Source of the DNA: Adenanthera pavonina
Taxonomy: Eukaryota > Streptophyta > Magnoliopsida > Fabales > Fabaceae
Assembly: GCA_026686845.1 (NCBI GenBank)
Contig: JAIVEN010000024.1
Location: 7,179,501 to 7,243,500, forward strand
Direction of reading: 5' to 3'
DNA: 64,000 nucleotides
In this document: positions 44,341 through 56,130 of the stretch, one piece after another
How the letters are laid out: every line of letters starts with the position of its first letter
Numbering within the stretch: the first letter of the stretch is position 1
The notes under the pieces: generated by a model
What the model saw: the letters and a program-made list of their open reading frames with translations, nothing else
Told to the model about the DNA's origin: nothing
The model's database searches: none
Program-made: the position numbers and the translations under genes

Positions 44341-44800
44341 AATATGTTTTTATACCAACTTCTCACATCTTTATATTTGTGAGAAAAATCAAATATATAA
44401 AAAGACCAACTTCTTACTATGTATATTTGTGAGAAAAACCAACAAATATATAAAAAAAGAAAAATAGGAAAAAAAAACTTCTCACATTTTTACATCTGTG
44501 GGAAAAAATCAAATATATAAAATGACCAACTTCTCATTCTATATATCTTTGAAAGAAACCAACAAATATATAAAATGAGAAAAAAACAACAACAAAAATA
44601 GAAACTTCCCACATCTTTATATTTGTGAAAAAAATCAAATATATAAAAAAGACAAACTTTACACTCTATATATCTCTGTGAGAAAAACCAACAAATATAT
44701 AAAAGAAGAAAAATAGCAAAAAGAAAAAAAAGAAGAAAAATCACCTTCTCAATGAGAAAAACCAACAAATATATAAAAGAAGAGAAATAGGAAAAAAATG
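44340..44800. repeat. Tandem repeat array with TTCTCAC / GTGAGAA units
   Basis: About four degenerate units of roughly 115 bases: AACTTCTCACATCTTTATATTTGTGAGAAA core, then CAAATATATAAAA spacers. Related sequence recurs at 50303-50387 and 52160-52330, and TTCTCA motifs continue to the CACTA end at 52573, so these look like subterminal repeats of one CACTA element split by two solo LTRs. Confidence 0.75.
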
Positions 44801-47800
44801 TGTAACAACCCTCATTACATTATCCCAAACTTAGTCTCTAGCTAATCAAGTACAATTGATAATAGGTGCAGGACCAGAGAAAGGATACAAGTGGAACAAA
44901 GCTGAAACATGGAAATCAAAGGGCCATGCAGCGGCGAAGAATAGAGCCGCCGCGACAAGAAACACTTAGATTTGTTTTAAATTCTTCAAGCCGAGAGCAT
45001 TCGGCCACGGCGGACTTACTGGAGCTGCAGCGAGAATCAGGAAATTTGCTTAAAAAAGAAACATTTTAGTTCTGCTGAGAATGAGAGAGTAGTAGAGAAA
45101 CAAAGAGACGATGAAGAAGCAGTGCTAGGGCTTTCAAGATCCAACCCTTGGAGGTGATTTTCAGACTCTAGAAGATTGATAAATTGTTGGTAAGTGATCC
45201 TTGATCCTCCCTCTCCATTTTTCTTTGGTTTTGAGTTGGATTTTATGGTATATATTTGGGTTTTTGGTTTTGGCTGAATCCCACCTATTAAAATTGTTGA
45301 AATGTGATTAATGAAGTGTGATTTAGTGTTAATAATGCTTGGGTATGAGTTTTAGAGGGAGTATGTATGATTTAAGCCTAACTCTAGGTTATTTTCGGTT
45401 GAGAAAATTGGGAATCCAAAATGTGTGTGGTTGATTAGAGTTTGAATGATCTTTTGGAGCTCAATGATGCATTGAAATGGTGTTGGAACCATGGGTTAAG
45501 CATAATTAGTTGAGTTATGGATTTTGGTTAAGTTTTATATTATGTTAATTGAGGTATAATGACATTGTAGAGGTTATTTGATTGACCAGAGGGGTATAAT
45601 TTGTGGTTAGCAATCTGAGAAGCTCGTGGAATCTGTGTGTGGCATTGACAATTTAAGGTAACTGAGTATTTGTGATTTATGTGAATATATGTTGATATAT
45701 ATGTATATATGCGTGTTCCTTTTCATACCACAATATTGGTTGTGTATGTGTATGATTTTTCAACATATCATGGTATGCATATGGCTAGTTGAGATAGGAT
45801 GTTTGTGTATGATGTTGTAGTATACCATTGCATACTATCATGTCCATATGATGTTTGTGATGATGATATATATATATGTGTTTTGAGACATGTTGGCATG
45901 ACATTGGCATAATCACCATATGATTGCATGGTGAGAGAATGATGTTGAGGTGATGATAATATGATAGATGATGATGATATGATAAAGATCCCTACCACTA
46001 AATCCACTTCTTGGGAGAGCTAATGGTAGTTGATAAGATGATATGATGAAATATCCTAGTCACTAGATCCTCTCCTATGGCTAGAAAAGCTAGGTGGCAG
46101 TGGATTTGGGGATGCACCTTCTCTAAATCACCACCAATTTGAGGTAGTCCAAAGGAAGGAAAGCCATGATCCAAGCACTAGTGCAACCTTTGGCTGGGTT
46201 GCATTAGTATAAGGTGAGGTTGGTGATGTCCCAGAATCAGTCTTTACCGACTGTTGGAAGGGAATCATCAATTGAAATGTCTTGTTATGATAATAACTCG
46301 TGGTTCTAGCCGTGTGTGAGGGAGAACATGCATTCCATTACATTTGCATTGTTACACCATGTGCATTATTGTGTGAATTATTATATGTTGCCTATGATTG
46401 TCCTCGATTTCTGAGACTTTGTCTCACACCCCTTTCCCATGAACTAACATTTCAAGTGAAGATTCTGGCACTAGTCCAGAGAAAACATGTGAGTAATGTT
46501 CGAACGTGGGAATATTCAAGTCATGGTAGTATGCGTACATTGTGCCAAGTAGGATAGGATGACTGTATTGGATATGAGATCAATGATGTACTAATGATTA
46601 TGGATGCATGATACTGATAATGAATGATATGGAATGATGTAGATGATGATGTGGTATGTATGTTTGTGTATTAGTGTGTATGTGTGATGAGGATGTGGAT
46701 CCTGGTATAGGTCCTTGTCGTTGGAATAGGTGTTTGTGAGATAGAATGGTCATGTGTGAGCCCAAAAAGGGTTTTTAGGCCAAGTATGTGAGTTTTAGGC
46801 ATACAACCATTATGTAAATTTGGGGTTCAAGGGGGTTAAATCTTAGAGAAGTGGTTTCTTTGAGGTGAAACCTCTTTTGACAAGTTAGTTGAGTCAATTA
46901 GGACCTGTGTGAATGGTCCATAATGGTTAAATTGCCTTTAGTGGCAATTGGAAAAGGTTTATGGTGAGTTTTGGTCAAAAAGTGGTCAAAATGGTGTCAA
47001 GTGTCCAAAATCTCCAAATGGAGATGGATTTTAGTGAAATTTGTGTCTATAGATAGATTTGGACAAGATTGACTTGTAGGAGTTGGAATCAAGTCAATCG
47101 GAGGTCGGAGCATGAAGTTATGTGCATCGAAAATTCACCCTGAAAGTTAGAAATTGCTGATATGGCATCAGCAAAGGGGGCACCGCATGTAACACCTTAT
47201 ACTTGGGCCCATTGTCCATGTTTATATCATTTTAGATTCCAAATATACTTGAAGAGAAACTTGAATCAATTTAATTCCAAAAATAGAATTTTCAATTCTC
47301 AGGTATTGTTCATATTGCCATTTCCATTTTTTCCAATGAATTTTGAAAATTCATAACTAAATCTACAAAATTGTATTAAAGTGGTTCAAGTCTCTAAAAA
47401 TAGATAAAAAGATTCTATATATGGGAAAAATAGGAAACAGAGCAAATATTGGGCCATTTAGTACAATTTATTCCTTCAAATAGTACTATGGATTTGGTCA
47501 TTTCTAAAAATTCCTGAAATTGACAATAACTTTGAAAATCATATTTTCTTCTATTCTAGACCAAATCATGCATACTCTATATCATTTGAAAGCTATATAT
47601 GTATACTTTCTAGACATAGTTTTTTATATATTTATTTTACTTACATAGGACATGACATTAACTTAAATTATGAAGGGTCAAAATTCAACCTTTACTAGAA
47701 TAGTTTTGGGAAAACCTCCATGTCTTCTATTATATAACTCCAATTACCCCCAAATCAGTGGCATATGAAAACATAGACCTTTCTATAAATGTGAATTACT

Positions 47801-50297
47801 AAATTTTTGGCGCTTTGTATGATTTTATATTATCTTTTGAAATTTCCAGTACCTAACTTTCAATTTCTAGTTTTCCCAATCTTGCCCTATTCTAAACCCT
47901 AACTTTGAAAATTCACCATAAATTGTACACTTATTCAATTTAGGTGTTCTTTAGCTCTATTGAAATATTATTCCATCTACTTTTAGAGCGTATAAATTAC
48001 TTAAGCTAATTTCCCTGTCTTACATGAATAGTACCTATATTCTCTCAAACTACTTAAGATGAGCATTTCCATTCCTAATGTATCAAAATAAGCTTCATAA
48101 CCTTTTCACATCATCATTCATTGCACCAATTCCATACATAACATATCATAATACATTAAGAATCATAATAGCATAGAGATATAGACCACATGGCATATAC
48201 ATGCTTTTTCATAATATCTCAAAACATAAGTTCATGACTTGAACTTTTACATTAAACATCTTTTTCTTCTCCTTCCTCCATAGTTCACATGTCTCCCATG
48301 CATGGCTTGTCCCTAAATATGTTAGTCATTGGGAAGAATGAGATTCAAAGAATCCTAGTAGTATTAACCATTCATGCATTCATATTATCATATCTTCCAT
48401 AGAAATATCAATCAATTTCATTAAAACATAACATGCCACAATAATTTTATAAAACTTTTGGTAGAGTTTCTCTTTATATTTTGGACATCCCAAGGTCAAA
48501 AAACCCATCATTCAACTGAGTCAACATTCATAAATATCATAAAACATCTAAACAAACAAGTGGCAAGTAATGGATTTTAATGCAAAATCATAAGACAATA
48601 TAAAGCTAGAATTGGTAATATGCTACCTTTATGCTTTCCTTTGAATGTTATCTCTTCTAAACACTTCTCCAAGCTTTCTTAGGCTTCCTCAAACCTAAAC
48701 ATATCATCAAATAACTACTCAAGCTAATGGTTCCATGACTTTTTTTAAAAAGTATTCATGAAACCCTAATTCTTTAAAAATTCACCAAAAATTCATTCCT
48801 AACTCAAAAAAGATGAATAATACCTCTATTCTATGTAATTTTTGTGAAGAATCCAAATATGGCCTCAGAATTATCAAATTCCATCTCTAGCTATGGTTAT
48901 TGTTCATTCTGAAATAAGCTTCAAAGGAGGAAGAATTGGTTTTCTTTGAAATACTTTGAACTACTCATGAAATCATGCTTTTGACTACTTGTTCTTGCTT
49001 TATCTTAACTTTGATGCATAAAAACACTCCTCCTTCCATTTCTATATGTTGGCCGAAAATGTTAGAGAGAGGGAGGAGAAGGAAAACTCAAAGAAACTAT
49101 CATGAAACCCTTGAATATACAAGCTAATAAGCCTAGAATATTACCTTGATGCTTGAATCTTCATGGTTTGCAACTTGTCTTCATTCTCTCCTTCTCTTTT
49201 TCTCTCTTCTCTCTTAGGTTTTGGAAGCTCTCTCTCTTTCTATTTTCTACATAAAGCCACATTTGAAATGAGGATGAAAGAGAGTATTTATTGGCTTAAT
49301 TAACTCACTAATCACCTTACTTAACCTTAATCAATTTTTAACCAAAAGTTAAACCTTCCTCAAGAAGTTGTTTGGCCAAAAAAATCCAAGCCTTCTTTGA
49401 TAAGTTTTGACCAAAAAAAGTGAGTTGTCCATATGCCTAGGAGAGAGAAGAAATTTTCCAAAATACTTCATATTTTTCTTGGTCCAGATATATCATATGT
49501 CGGACACTTTTTACCGATACCATTAAAGTCGCTTTCACAGTAATTTAGTATTTTAGGGAAACAGGATTATTCCAAATCTATATATATGTTTTCTTAGATA
49601 TTATGTCCCAAACAATATCTGTGTGAGTCCCATATCCTATCCCGGTCACCTTTTAACCATCTGTGGGACATTAATCTACTTTATCGGTATTAAGTTACTT
49701 TTGGACATTCGACACTAATTATTTCTTTATTTTTAAATATTAACCCTCAGTGCCATATATCATTAGGCTCATCTCGTTGAGATTTTCATTCTGACAGTAA
49801 TTTTACATATTTACAGAACTACCCCTAACCCAAGGTTAATTATAATTTTTGAAACTTTTGGGTCATTGGCTGTAATTTTTCCTAAGAACTTTTTAACTTC
49901 TTCTCCATGTGATTTTTATTGCCTTGGGATATAAATTTCATTTTTATAATTCTTTAGGGGTAAAAACATAATTTCTCATTTTTCTATCTAAGCAGAAAAA
50001 ATAACCTCTTTGCCCTATTTCACGCAAAATGGTGTCTATCTATTTTTGCAAATTTCCTATGTATTTCTGGATATTTTAACTTTCTTAGGATATTACATCA
50101 TGGCACCAAGTGCTACTGCCCAGCTAAAGTCGAGGTGGTTCTGTAGCTGGCCATGGCCCCAGCCTGTTTTGGTTCCCTTTGGTGTTTTTTCGCTGCTCTA
50201 ATGTTTTGGGAGTTAAAGTCAAGGTGTTTGGGTCTAATTTGGTTAGTTTTTTAAGTAATTGGTTAAGTCTGGAGGTGTGTTGGAGTAGGGTATTACA
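44801..50297 (+). mobile_element. Solo LTR, TSD AAATG, with nested LTR
   Basis: TGTAACAACCC at 44801 to GGGTATTACA at 50297, with identical AAATG at 44796-44800 and 50298-50302. Removing the nested LTR at 47188-50097 leaves an LTR of about 2.6 kb. LTR type and size fit Ty3/gypsy. Inside are a GC-richer leader-like block (44880-45010) and GT/AT-rich stretches (45680-45990). No coding capacity seen. Confidence 0.92.
47188..50097 (-). mobile_element. Solo gypsy LTR of 2.9 kb, nested
   Basis: On the minus strand it starts TGTAATATCCTAAG (50097) and ends GGTGTTACA (47188). Same family as 59155-62055 and the LTRs of the gypsy element at 20937-42052. The flanks (CCGCA and TCATG) do not show a five-base duplication, so either the site changed later or this is an unequal-recombination product. 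Confidence 0.87.
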
Positions 50298-50387
50298 AAA
50301 TGAAAGAAAAAAGGATGAAAAATCAACTTCTCAAGCATGAGAGAATTTCGTGAGAAAGATCAAAATAATGAAAATAGTGGCAAAAAG

Positions 50388-51993
50388 TGTTGGAAATAAT
50401 GCTCTAGGCCAATCATTGTATTATGAACATTGTACTTTATTATGAAAAAAGAAAGTATTTTTTCTTTTACTATATTATTATATTGTTTGCATGTTTTTCT
50501 TTATAATAATTTGGATAAATCATTTTATCCTAACCATCCCTAGTCATTCATCTTTATAGGAACAATGATGAACTAAGACTAGTATGATTTTGATTGATAA
50601 TTATGGCTTAATTATATATGTAGATATAAATCAAAATCATAAGCACCTATTAGGGAACAGGTGCTAGATCAACTCGTCATGAAATAGCTACATAGGTTAA
50701 GTCATAAACATATCTCATATATATAATTGTGTCACTAAGCCCTCAGACCTGAGATCACCATAGCTTCCTAAATGGGAACACTGTACTTTAACATAGTCAA
50801 AAGTCACCTTTAATCGGGAGAATATAATGGCTATGATCGGGCATAGTAAAATTCATGCAGAGGTAGATGAATGGTTTAAATGGAATTTGTCCCTTTAATT
50901 AATGGAGAGATATATATTTGGGCCCCTCGATAAATGAGACTAAAAAATGCATGGCCGTGCTCGAATGGAAGAGTTTCCATTTGTTCTATCAATTTGCTCA
51001 GAGATCGAGAAAGTGGTGGTCAAGTAAGATGAGGATGACGTTTCCATGCCTCATACTTGACCTATATATTGTGAGACAAAAAGGGATATGATAAGGTTAT
51101 ATGATAGGTTGTATTGGATCACCAATCTCATATGATTTAGGTAGTCACAATGTCTTACTAGAGGCCACTTGTGACTTGTGGATCCAATAGTGTCACTAGC
51201 CCACTGCCAACAACATATGGGCCTACAGAGTCACACACAAGAACGGGCCAACTCGAGCTAGAATGTCCAGATTCGTTGAATCTAAGATATGTCTAGATTT
51301 GATGAATTTAACGTTTAATTTAGGGTGGAGGAATTTTATAAATATATATTAATATATCTTATAAAATTCAAATATATATATGTGCTTAGTATATACTATA
51401 TATATTTGATATATTTAATCAATTTAAATGAATTAGTTTTAAATTTAATTTTATGTGATAGATTTAAATTCAAACTAATAATTTGAATTTGATTCTGGAT
51501 TTAGATTAAATAGTTAGTTTATATTTAATATATTAGATAAATTTAAATTTAAACTAATCTATTTAATTAACATTTAATTTAATTTAAATAATTAATTTAA
51601 ATTAATCAAATATTAATAAACCCTATCCATATAATGATAGAGTGTAGGGTTATATTATACGCAGAATTGAAAAAGGAGAGCCTCCTCCCACCCTAAAGAG
51701 AGAGAGTAAGAGGTCGCATACTTAAAAAGAGAAAAGCGTATTGATGCACATCGGCTTGAAACTTACGGATGTTCGTGAACAATGGTGCTAACACACCATT
51801 CAAGTTAGATTAACAGCTAATGTGGATACAGGTAGAGGGTGCTAATCAGAAGGTCCAAAGGTAGAGGAAGAACTTGAAAAGACACTCGTCATAAGTAAAA
51901 TTCTTATTTATATCTCGATTTAAGCAACGTTGACAGATCCATGGGAGAAATTTTGGTTATGTTATTCCTCTGGGTGTACTGAGATTCCCAACA
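50388..51993 (+). mobile_element. Solo copia LTR, BARE/Angela-like
   Basis: TGTTGGAAATAATGC at 50388 to GATTCCCAACA at 51993, 1.6 kb. The start resembles the TGTTGGAAATATGCCC start of Angela/BARE-type copia LTRs. It interrupts CACTA subterminal repeats; the sequence rejoined across it resembles 52318-52350. No clean five-base duplication is seen (AAAAG versus AACAA). AT-rich at 51330-51610. Confidence 0.78.
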
Positions 51994-52573
51994 AACAAAA
52001 CATTGGAACTTTCCCACAGATGCCAAATTCTATGAGAGATTTTCTCATAGTTACCAAATACCATGAGAAATTTTCTCACACTTGGAAAATGCTGTGAGAA
52101 AATTTCTCATAGATATGTATATTTTCAAGAAATACTAGAGGAAAAGGATGATGCAAAATTGGGCATAAAAGGAAACTTCTCACATATTTGACAATCTTAA
52201 GAAATGAATGTGAGAAAAACCAAATATAAATAACAAAAATAGAAAGAAAAGAAAAATCAAAGAAGAAGAAAATCAATTTCTCAAGTGTGAGAAATTACAT
52301 GAGAAATATCAAAAGAATGAAAATGGTGACAAGAAGAACATCAAAATTTCTCATGGTTTCCAAATTTTGTGAGAAATTTTCTCATAGTTACACAATCCTG
52401 TGAGAAATTTTCTCACACTTTCTATCAAAATGTTCTCGCCCTTCTTGTGCTGTGAGAAATGCCCATAAGAAATTGTCCAAATTTGAGAATCTACGAGACA
52501 TGCTATGAGAATTTCTCTCTAAATTTTGTTCTGTGAGAAAATTTTGTGATAAAATAGTTGTTTTCTTGTAATG
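51994..52573. mobile_element. CACTA 3' end with subterminal repeats
   Basis: Repeated GTGAGAAATTTTCTCATAG-like motifs, ending AAATAGTTGTTTTCTTGTAATG at 52573. This TIR differs by one base from that at 43965, in the same orientation. It closes the element whose other parts are at 44340-44800 and 50303-50387. The left end is not resolved. Confidence 0.75.
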
Positions 52574-52597
52574 TGAATGTATTCATGCATTGATGTA

Positions 52598-52881
52598 CTC
52601 CCCCCATCCTAAATATAGAATATTTTCTAAAAGAAATTTTTGGTCCAACATATAGGCATTTTGGGGAGTTGTCTGCCACATCAATTATTTTTTCCATTCA
52701 TGCCCTTGATATATAATTAATATGTAATGATAGATGTTATGGAAAGTATGGGAGATAATATAATTAATAAGGGTAAATTATGGAAAATATTGAAATTTCT
52801 TGACAAATTTAATAATCAAACTCCTTTTTTTAAAGATATATGAGATAGTTAAAAATGCCATGTATTTAGAACTAGAGGGAA
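52598..52881. mobile_element. MITE, Stowaway-like (TA target)
   Basis: 284 bases. Left end CTCCCCCCATCCTAAATA and right end TATTTAGAACTAGAGGGAA are imperfect inverted repeats, flanked by TA at 52596-52597 and 52882-52883. The CTCCC.CC.T.C terminus is usual for Stowaway/mariner-type MITEs. No coding content. Confidence 0.65.
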
Positions 52882-52883
52882 TA

Positions 52884-53944
52884 TTTATTAATCCCATTTT
52901 TTCCTTATATCTCTTATCTATTACTTACTCTTTTTAGAAATTGAATTTCAATTAAGACTCTTTAATGAGAATGTTTTGGTCATTGTATAGTAATTATTTT
53001 ATATTAATCAAAACTTTCTTAATCCACTTACTAAAATATTAAGCAACAATATATGGAACTAAAGGAGTATTTTATTAGATTGATTTATTATAGTATTCTG
53101 TGTATCGCACGGGTGCATTGGTAGTTTGATCTTAAGGGAGGTCGATCTACATAAGTTTTTAAAATAAAAGAGAGATTTATGTAATTAAGGCAAAGTAAAG
53201 GAATGTCATGATATTATACTCATTTTTTAATGTTTTGAAAAGATTTTTTGATTAATTTTCAAATTTTATCTCATTATAAAACTTAACATCGACTTAAAAT
53301 TTTTTATTACAAAATTCAACTTTTAAAATAGTGCATTAATAATGTTCAATTCAAATTATTTGATAGGGAGGTAGATGTCAAATAGAGTTGAGCATGAGAG
53401 ACAAATGCTGAGGGTTTCATAGTGGTCAAAATAATTTTGTAATATTATAAATATATTAGGGTAATTTAGAATGTATGTGTCAAAATTATATCCCCTCCCC
53501 TCCAAAAACCCAATTTTGGAGGAGAGGAGATGGAAGAAAGAAGAAAAAATTTTCACCTCTCCCCTCCCAATTTTCCAACCAAACAAGGGGAGTGGCTTTC
53601 CCTCCTTACTTAAAAGAACATAACTAAATAATCTCTATGTTCAACAAAATAAGAAAGAAGGATAAAGAATCAGGAAGGAAAACTTAGGAAATCAAGTTGA
53701 TTATATCTTCATAGTTCAAATCTTCCTCTAGCATTTCAAATCTTTAATCCCTAGTAGAGCCTAACCCTTAAAAATACTTCCAAATGTACAAAGTATTTCA
53801 TAGTACTTGGATAATCTTTACAATTCATATTATATGTTGAATGTATTTTCTTATAATATAATTTATCTAATAAAACAAATTTATTACTTCAACTTGTTAA
53901 ACATTAGTTTTACATGGAAAAAAACAAAAATATAAATATAACTC
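52884..53944. other. AT-rich, no gene seen
   Basis: Contains a further MITE-like end (GGAACTAAAGGAGTA at 53056-53070) and a Helitron-like TATCGCACGGGT at 53104. No frame beyond a 76-codon minus-strand stretch (53586-53356) with no family likeness. Confidence 0.35.
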
Positions 53945-54380
53945 TTAGCGGCGATGTTTATTGCCATTGAAAGCTCCATCTTTTTGGTGGCAACCCAAAA
54001 GTCACCACTAAAAGCTCCAATTTTTTGGTGGCAACCAAAAAGTCGTCACAAAATGTATCACTTTTGGTGACAACACTGAATGTTGCCGCTAAATGTCAAC
54101 ATCTTCAATGGCATCATTCATTGTTGCCACCTAATTATAGATTTTTGGTGGTGACGCATACTTGTTACCATAGAAAGTTTGTTCTTCGGCGGTGACACTC
54201 ATTGATCGCCGCTGAAAGGGAGACTTTCAACATCAACATTTCTTGTCGCTACTGTAAAGTATACTTTTAGTAGCGATATCTTTCATTGTCGTTGAAAGTC
54301 TTACTTTCAATGACTTTTAGCGATGATCTTTTTTGGTAACCACCAAAAGTCATCGTTGAACATTCATTTTTTTTCTAATG
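53945..54380 (-). repeat. Right TIR and subterminal repeats of composite CACTA
   Basis: GCGGCGAT, TGGTGGCAAC, GTCGCCGCT-type motifs in both orientations, the same set as 12840-13330, ending TTTTTTTTCTAATG at 54380 followed by TGT. Confidence 0.75.
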
Positions 54381-54383
54381 TGT

Positions 54384-54740
54384 ACTGATCCATAGCTTGA
54401 GAGAGATCAGAGTCCTCAAAATTTCTCTATTTGGGCATTTTTTTTTAGATTTTTTTGTTGTGAAACTTTACATTGTGAAGCCATATGCTGCATTCTTGGC
54501 CAATGTTTTATTGCGTTTTGGTGACTAAACATTCGCAACACCGCTATCTTCATGTTTTAGGCATCCAAATCTTGAATTGATGATGATTTCGAAGAACCCA
54601 ATTTCACTATTATTTTCAAAACCTTTTTTTTTTAAGTTCCTTTCGAATCTTAGGTCTTTTTTCAATTTCTTGACTTCAGAAAATTCAAAGGCATCCCAAA
54701 AACAATTCATTAATTCTATTATATTATTCTCTCCTTCATT
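54384..54740. other. Right flank of composite CACTA
   Basis: The first 17 bases (ACTGATCCATAGCTTGA) match the continuation of repeat C at 63592-63608; beyond that no relative or gene is seen in the window. Confidence 0.5.
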
Positions 54741-56130
54741 CTCTTTGGCTCCTTGATCTTCAATGTTGTCGCTTATGCTTAGTCATTTGGGATATTTGAG
54801 GGGATGAGATTGAGACAATCTCAGTAGCAAGTTACATTTCATGCAATTATATCAGTCATGTCTACTAAACTCATATTTAGTTACATTTAATCACATCAAT
54901 CACATTTAAACAATAAATTGCCACATTGGTCATAAAAATTTTGGCAGCATAACGGCTAAGAAAATGGATATCTTGGGGAATAAAACCCCCTTATTTATAA
55001 CCAAAATCAGTCAAGGAAAACATAATCACAATATGACAACATAATTTTATCATATAAACACAGTGATAGAACATAAAACATAAAAATGAAACTTAGCTAC
55101 CTTAAAGCATTTCTTTGACTCTTCCTCTTGGATCCAATGCTTCCCTTAGCTTCCTTAGGCTTCCTCAAGTCCCTAGGCATCAATAAACTATGGCTCAAGC
55201 CACTGATTTCTTAACATGAGGCATAGAGTTATAAACTCTTAAAAATCCACTTTGGCTACCCTAGCTTATATCATGAAGCATATACTTGTTCTTAAGGTTT
55301 TTGGTGATGGGGGATCCATTTTTAGCATCAAATCAATGAAATTCTCACTCTAAGATATTCATTTGGATTGGCTAAAGACCTGACCCTAGGTGGAAAAGTG
55401 GATGTTTCACAAACTTGCTTTAAATCATGCCTAGTTTGCTTCCTCTTGCAAAATCTCATGCTTAACCAAAATTTTATGGTTTAAAAAATCATCCCACCCA
55501 ACTCAAGCCTTAATCTAAACTAAATAGAGATTGGGGAAGAAGAAATCTCAAGAAAACAAACCCATATAGCCAAGAAACTAAGATAGAATTCACAAGGGTT
55601 GCAAGTTGGTCACTTACCATTTTGCTTGGATTTTCTTCGTATTTTCTTCTATTTTTCTGCCTACTTCATGTTGCCTTCTCTCTTTCTCTCCACTTGCTAC
55701 AACATCTCTCTCTCTCTTCCTTTATGAATGTCTTAAAATGGTGTGGAGGGAGTATATACAATGGTCACTAATTAAGAACTGATTAAGCTTACTTTTGCTA
55801 ATCACTTTGACTAACTCTAACAAACTTGGCCACCAAGTTTTCATTTTTAGCACATGGCAGCTGATGTGGCATGATTTAAGAGGGTCTCATCTATAAAATA
55901 CTACATATTTTTCCCAGTCCGGTAATACCATGTATTGGTTACTTCATATTTGGACTGTTAAAATTACATTTTGTAGTATAAATCCACTTTATGAGTGCAA
56001 GATTAAAGCAAATTTGTATCTGGGATTACTTTATTATCCTATCTTCTAAAAGCTCTTTTTGTGTTGTCCAACTGCTTTACTATCTGCTTTTTTACCTTTT
56101 GCAGATCCAAAAGTAACTTTCCTAGTATAA
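54741..56130 (-). repeat. Gypsy LTR remnant
   Basis: Order of blocks follows the 2.9 kb gypsy LTR in minus orientation: GAGATTGAGACAATCTCAGTAGC (near 54800), GGATATCTTGGGG (54965), a TAGCTACCTTAAAGC...CTTCCTTAGGCTTCC block (55095-55180), a CT-rich leader (55660-55720). Diverged and truncated; no ends seen. Confidence 0.55.

Larger units (their letters stand above)
12814..54380. mobile_element. Composite CACTA transposon, about 41.6 kb, TSD TGT
   Basis: The left end reads CAATACAAAAAATTTG at 12814; the right end, reverse complemented, reads CATTAGAAAAAAAATG from 54380. Both are one to three changes from a CACTA-type TIR. TGT flanks both sides (12811-12813 and 54381-54383), the three-base duplication expected for CACTA. 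Both ends carry the same kind of subterminal repeat (GGCGAC and GCCGCTGAAAG motifs; 12840-13330 and 53945-54360) in opposite order. The flanks joined together (GGATTGT + ACTGATCCATA) match the uninterrupted relative at 63588-63604. A Transposase_24-like remnant (14183-15526) belongs to it. All other content is nested insertions. The pairing of the ends is an inference. Confidence 0.75.

Noticed and set aside
44340..44800. CRISPR-like array
   Set aside because: Units are degenerate, unevenly spaced and plant-transposon derived; the window is eukaryotic.
50010..50201. 63-codon frame at the solo LTR boundary
   Set aside because: It crosses the nested/outer LTR junction at 50097, so it is a chance fusion.
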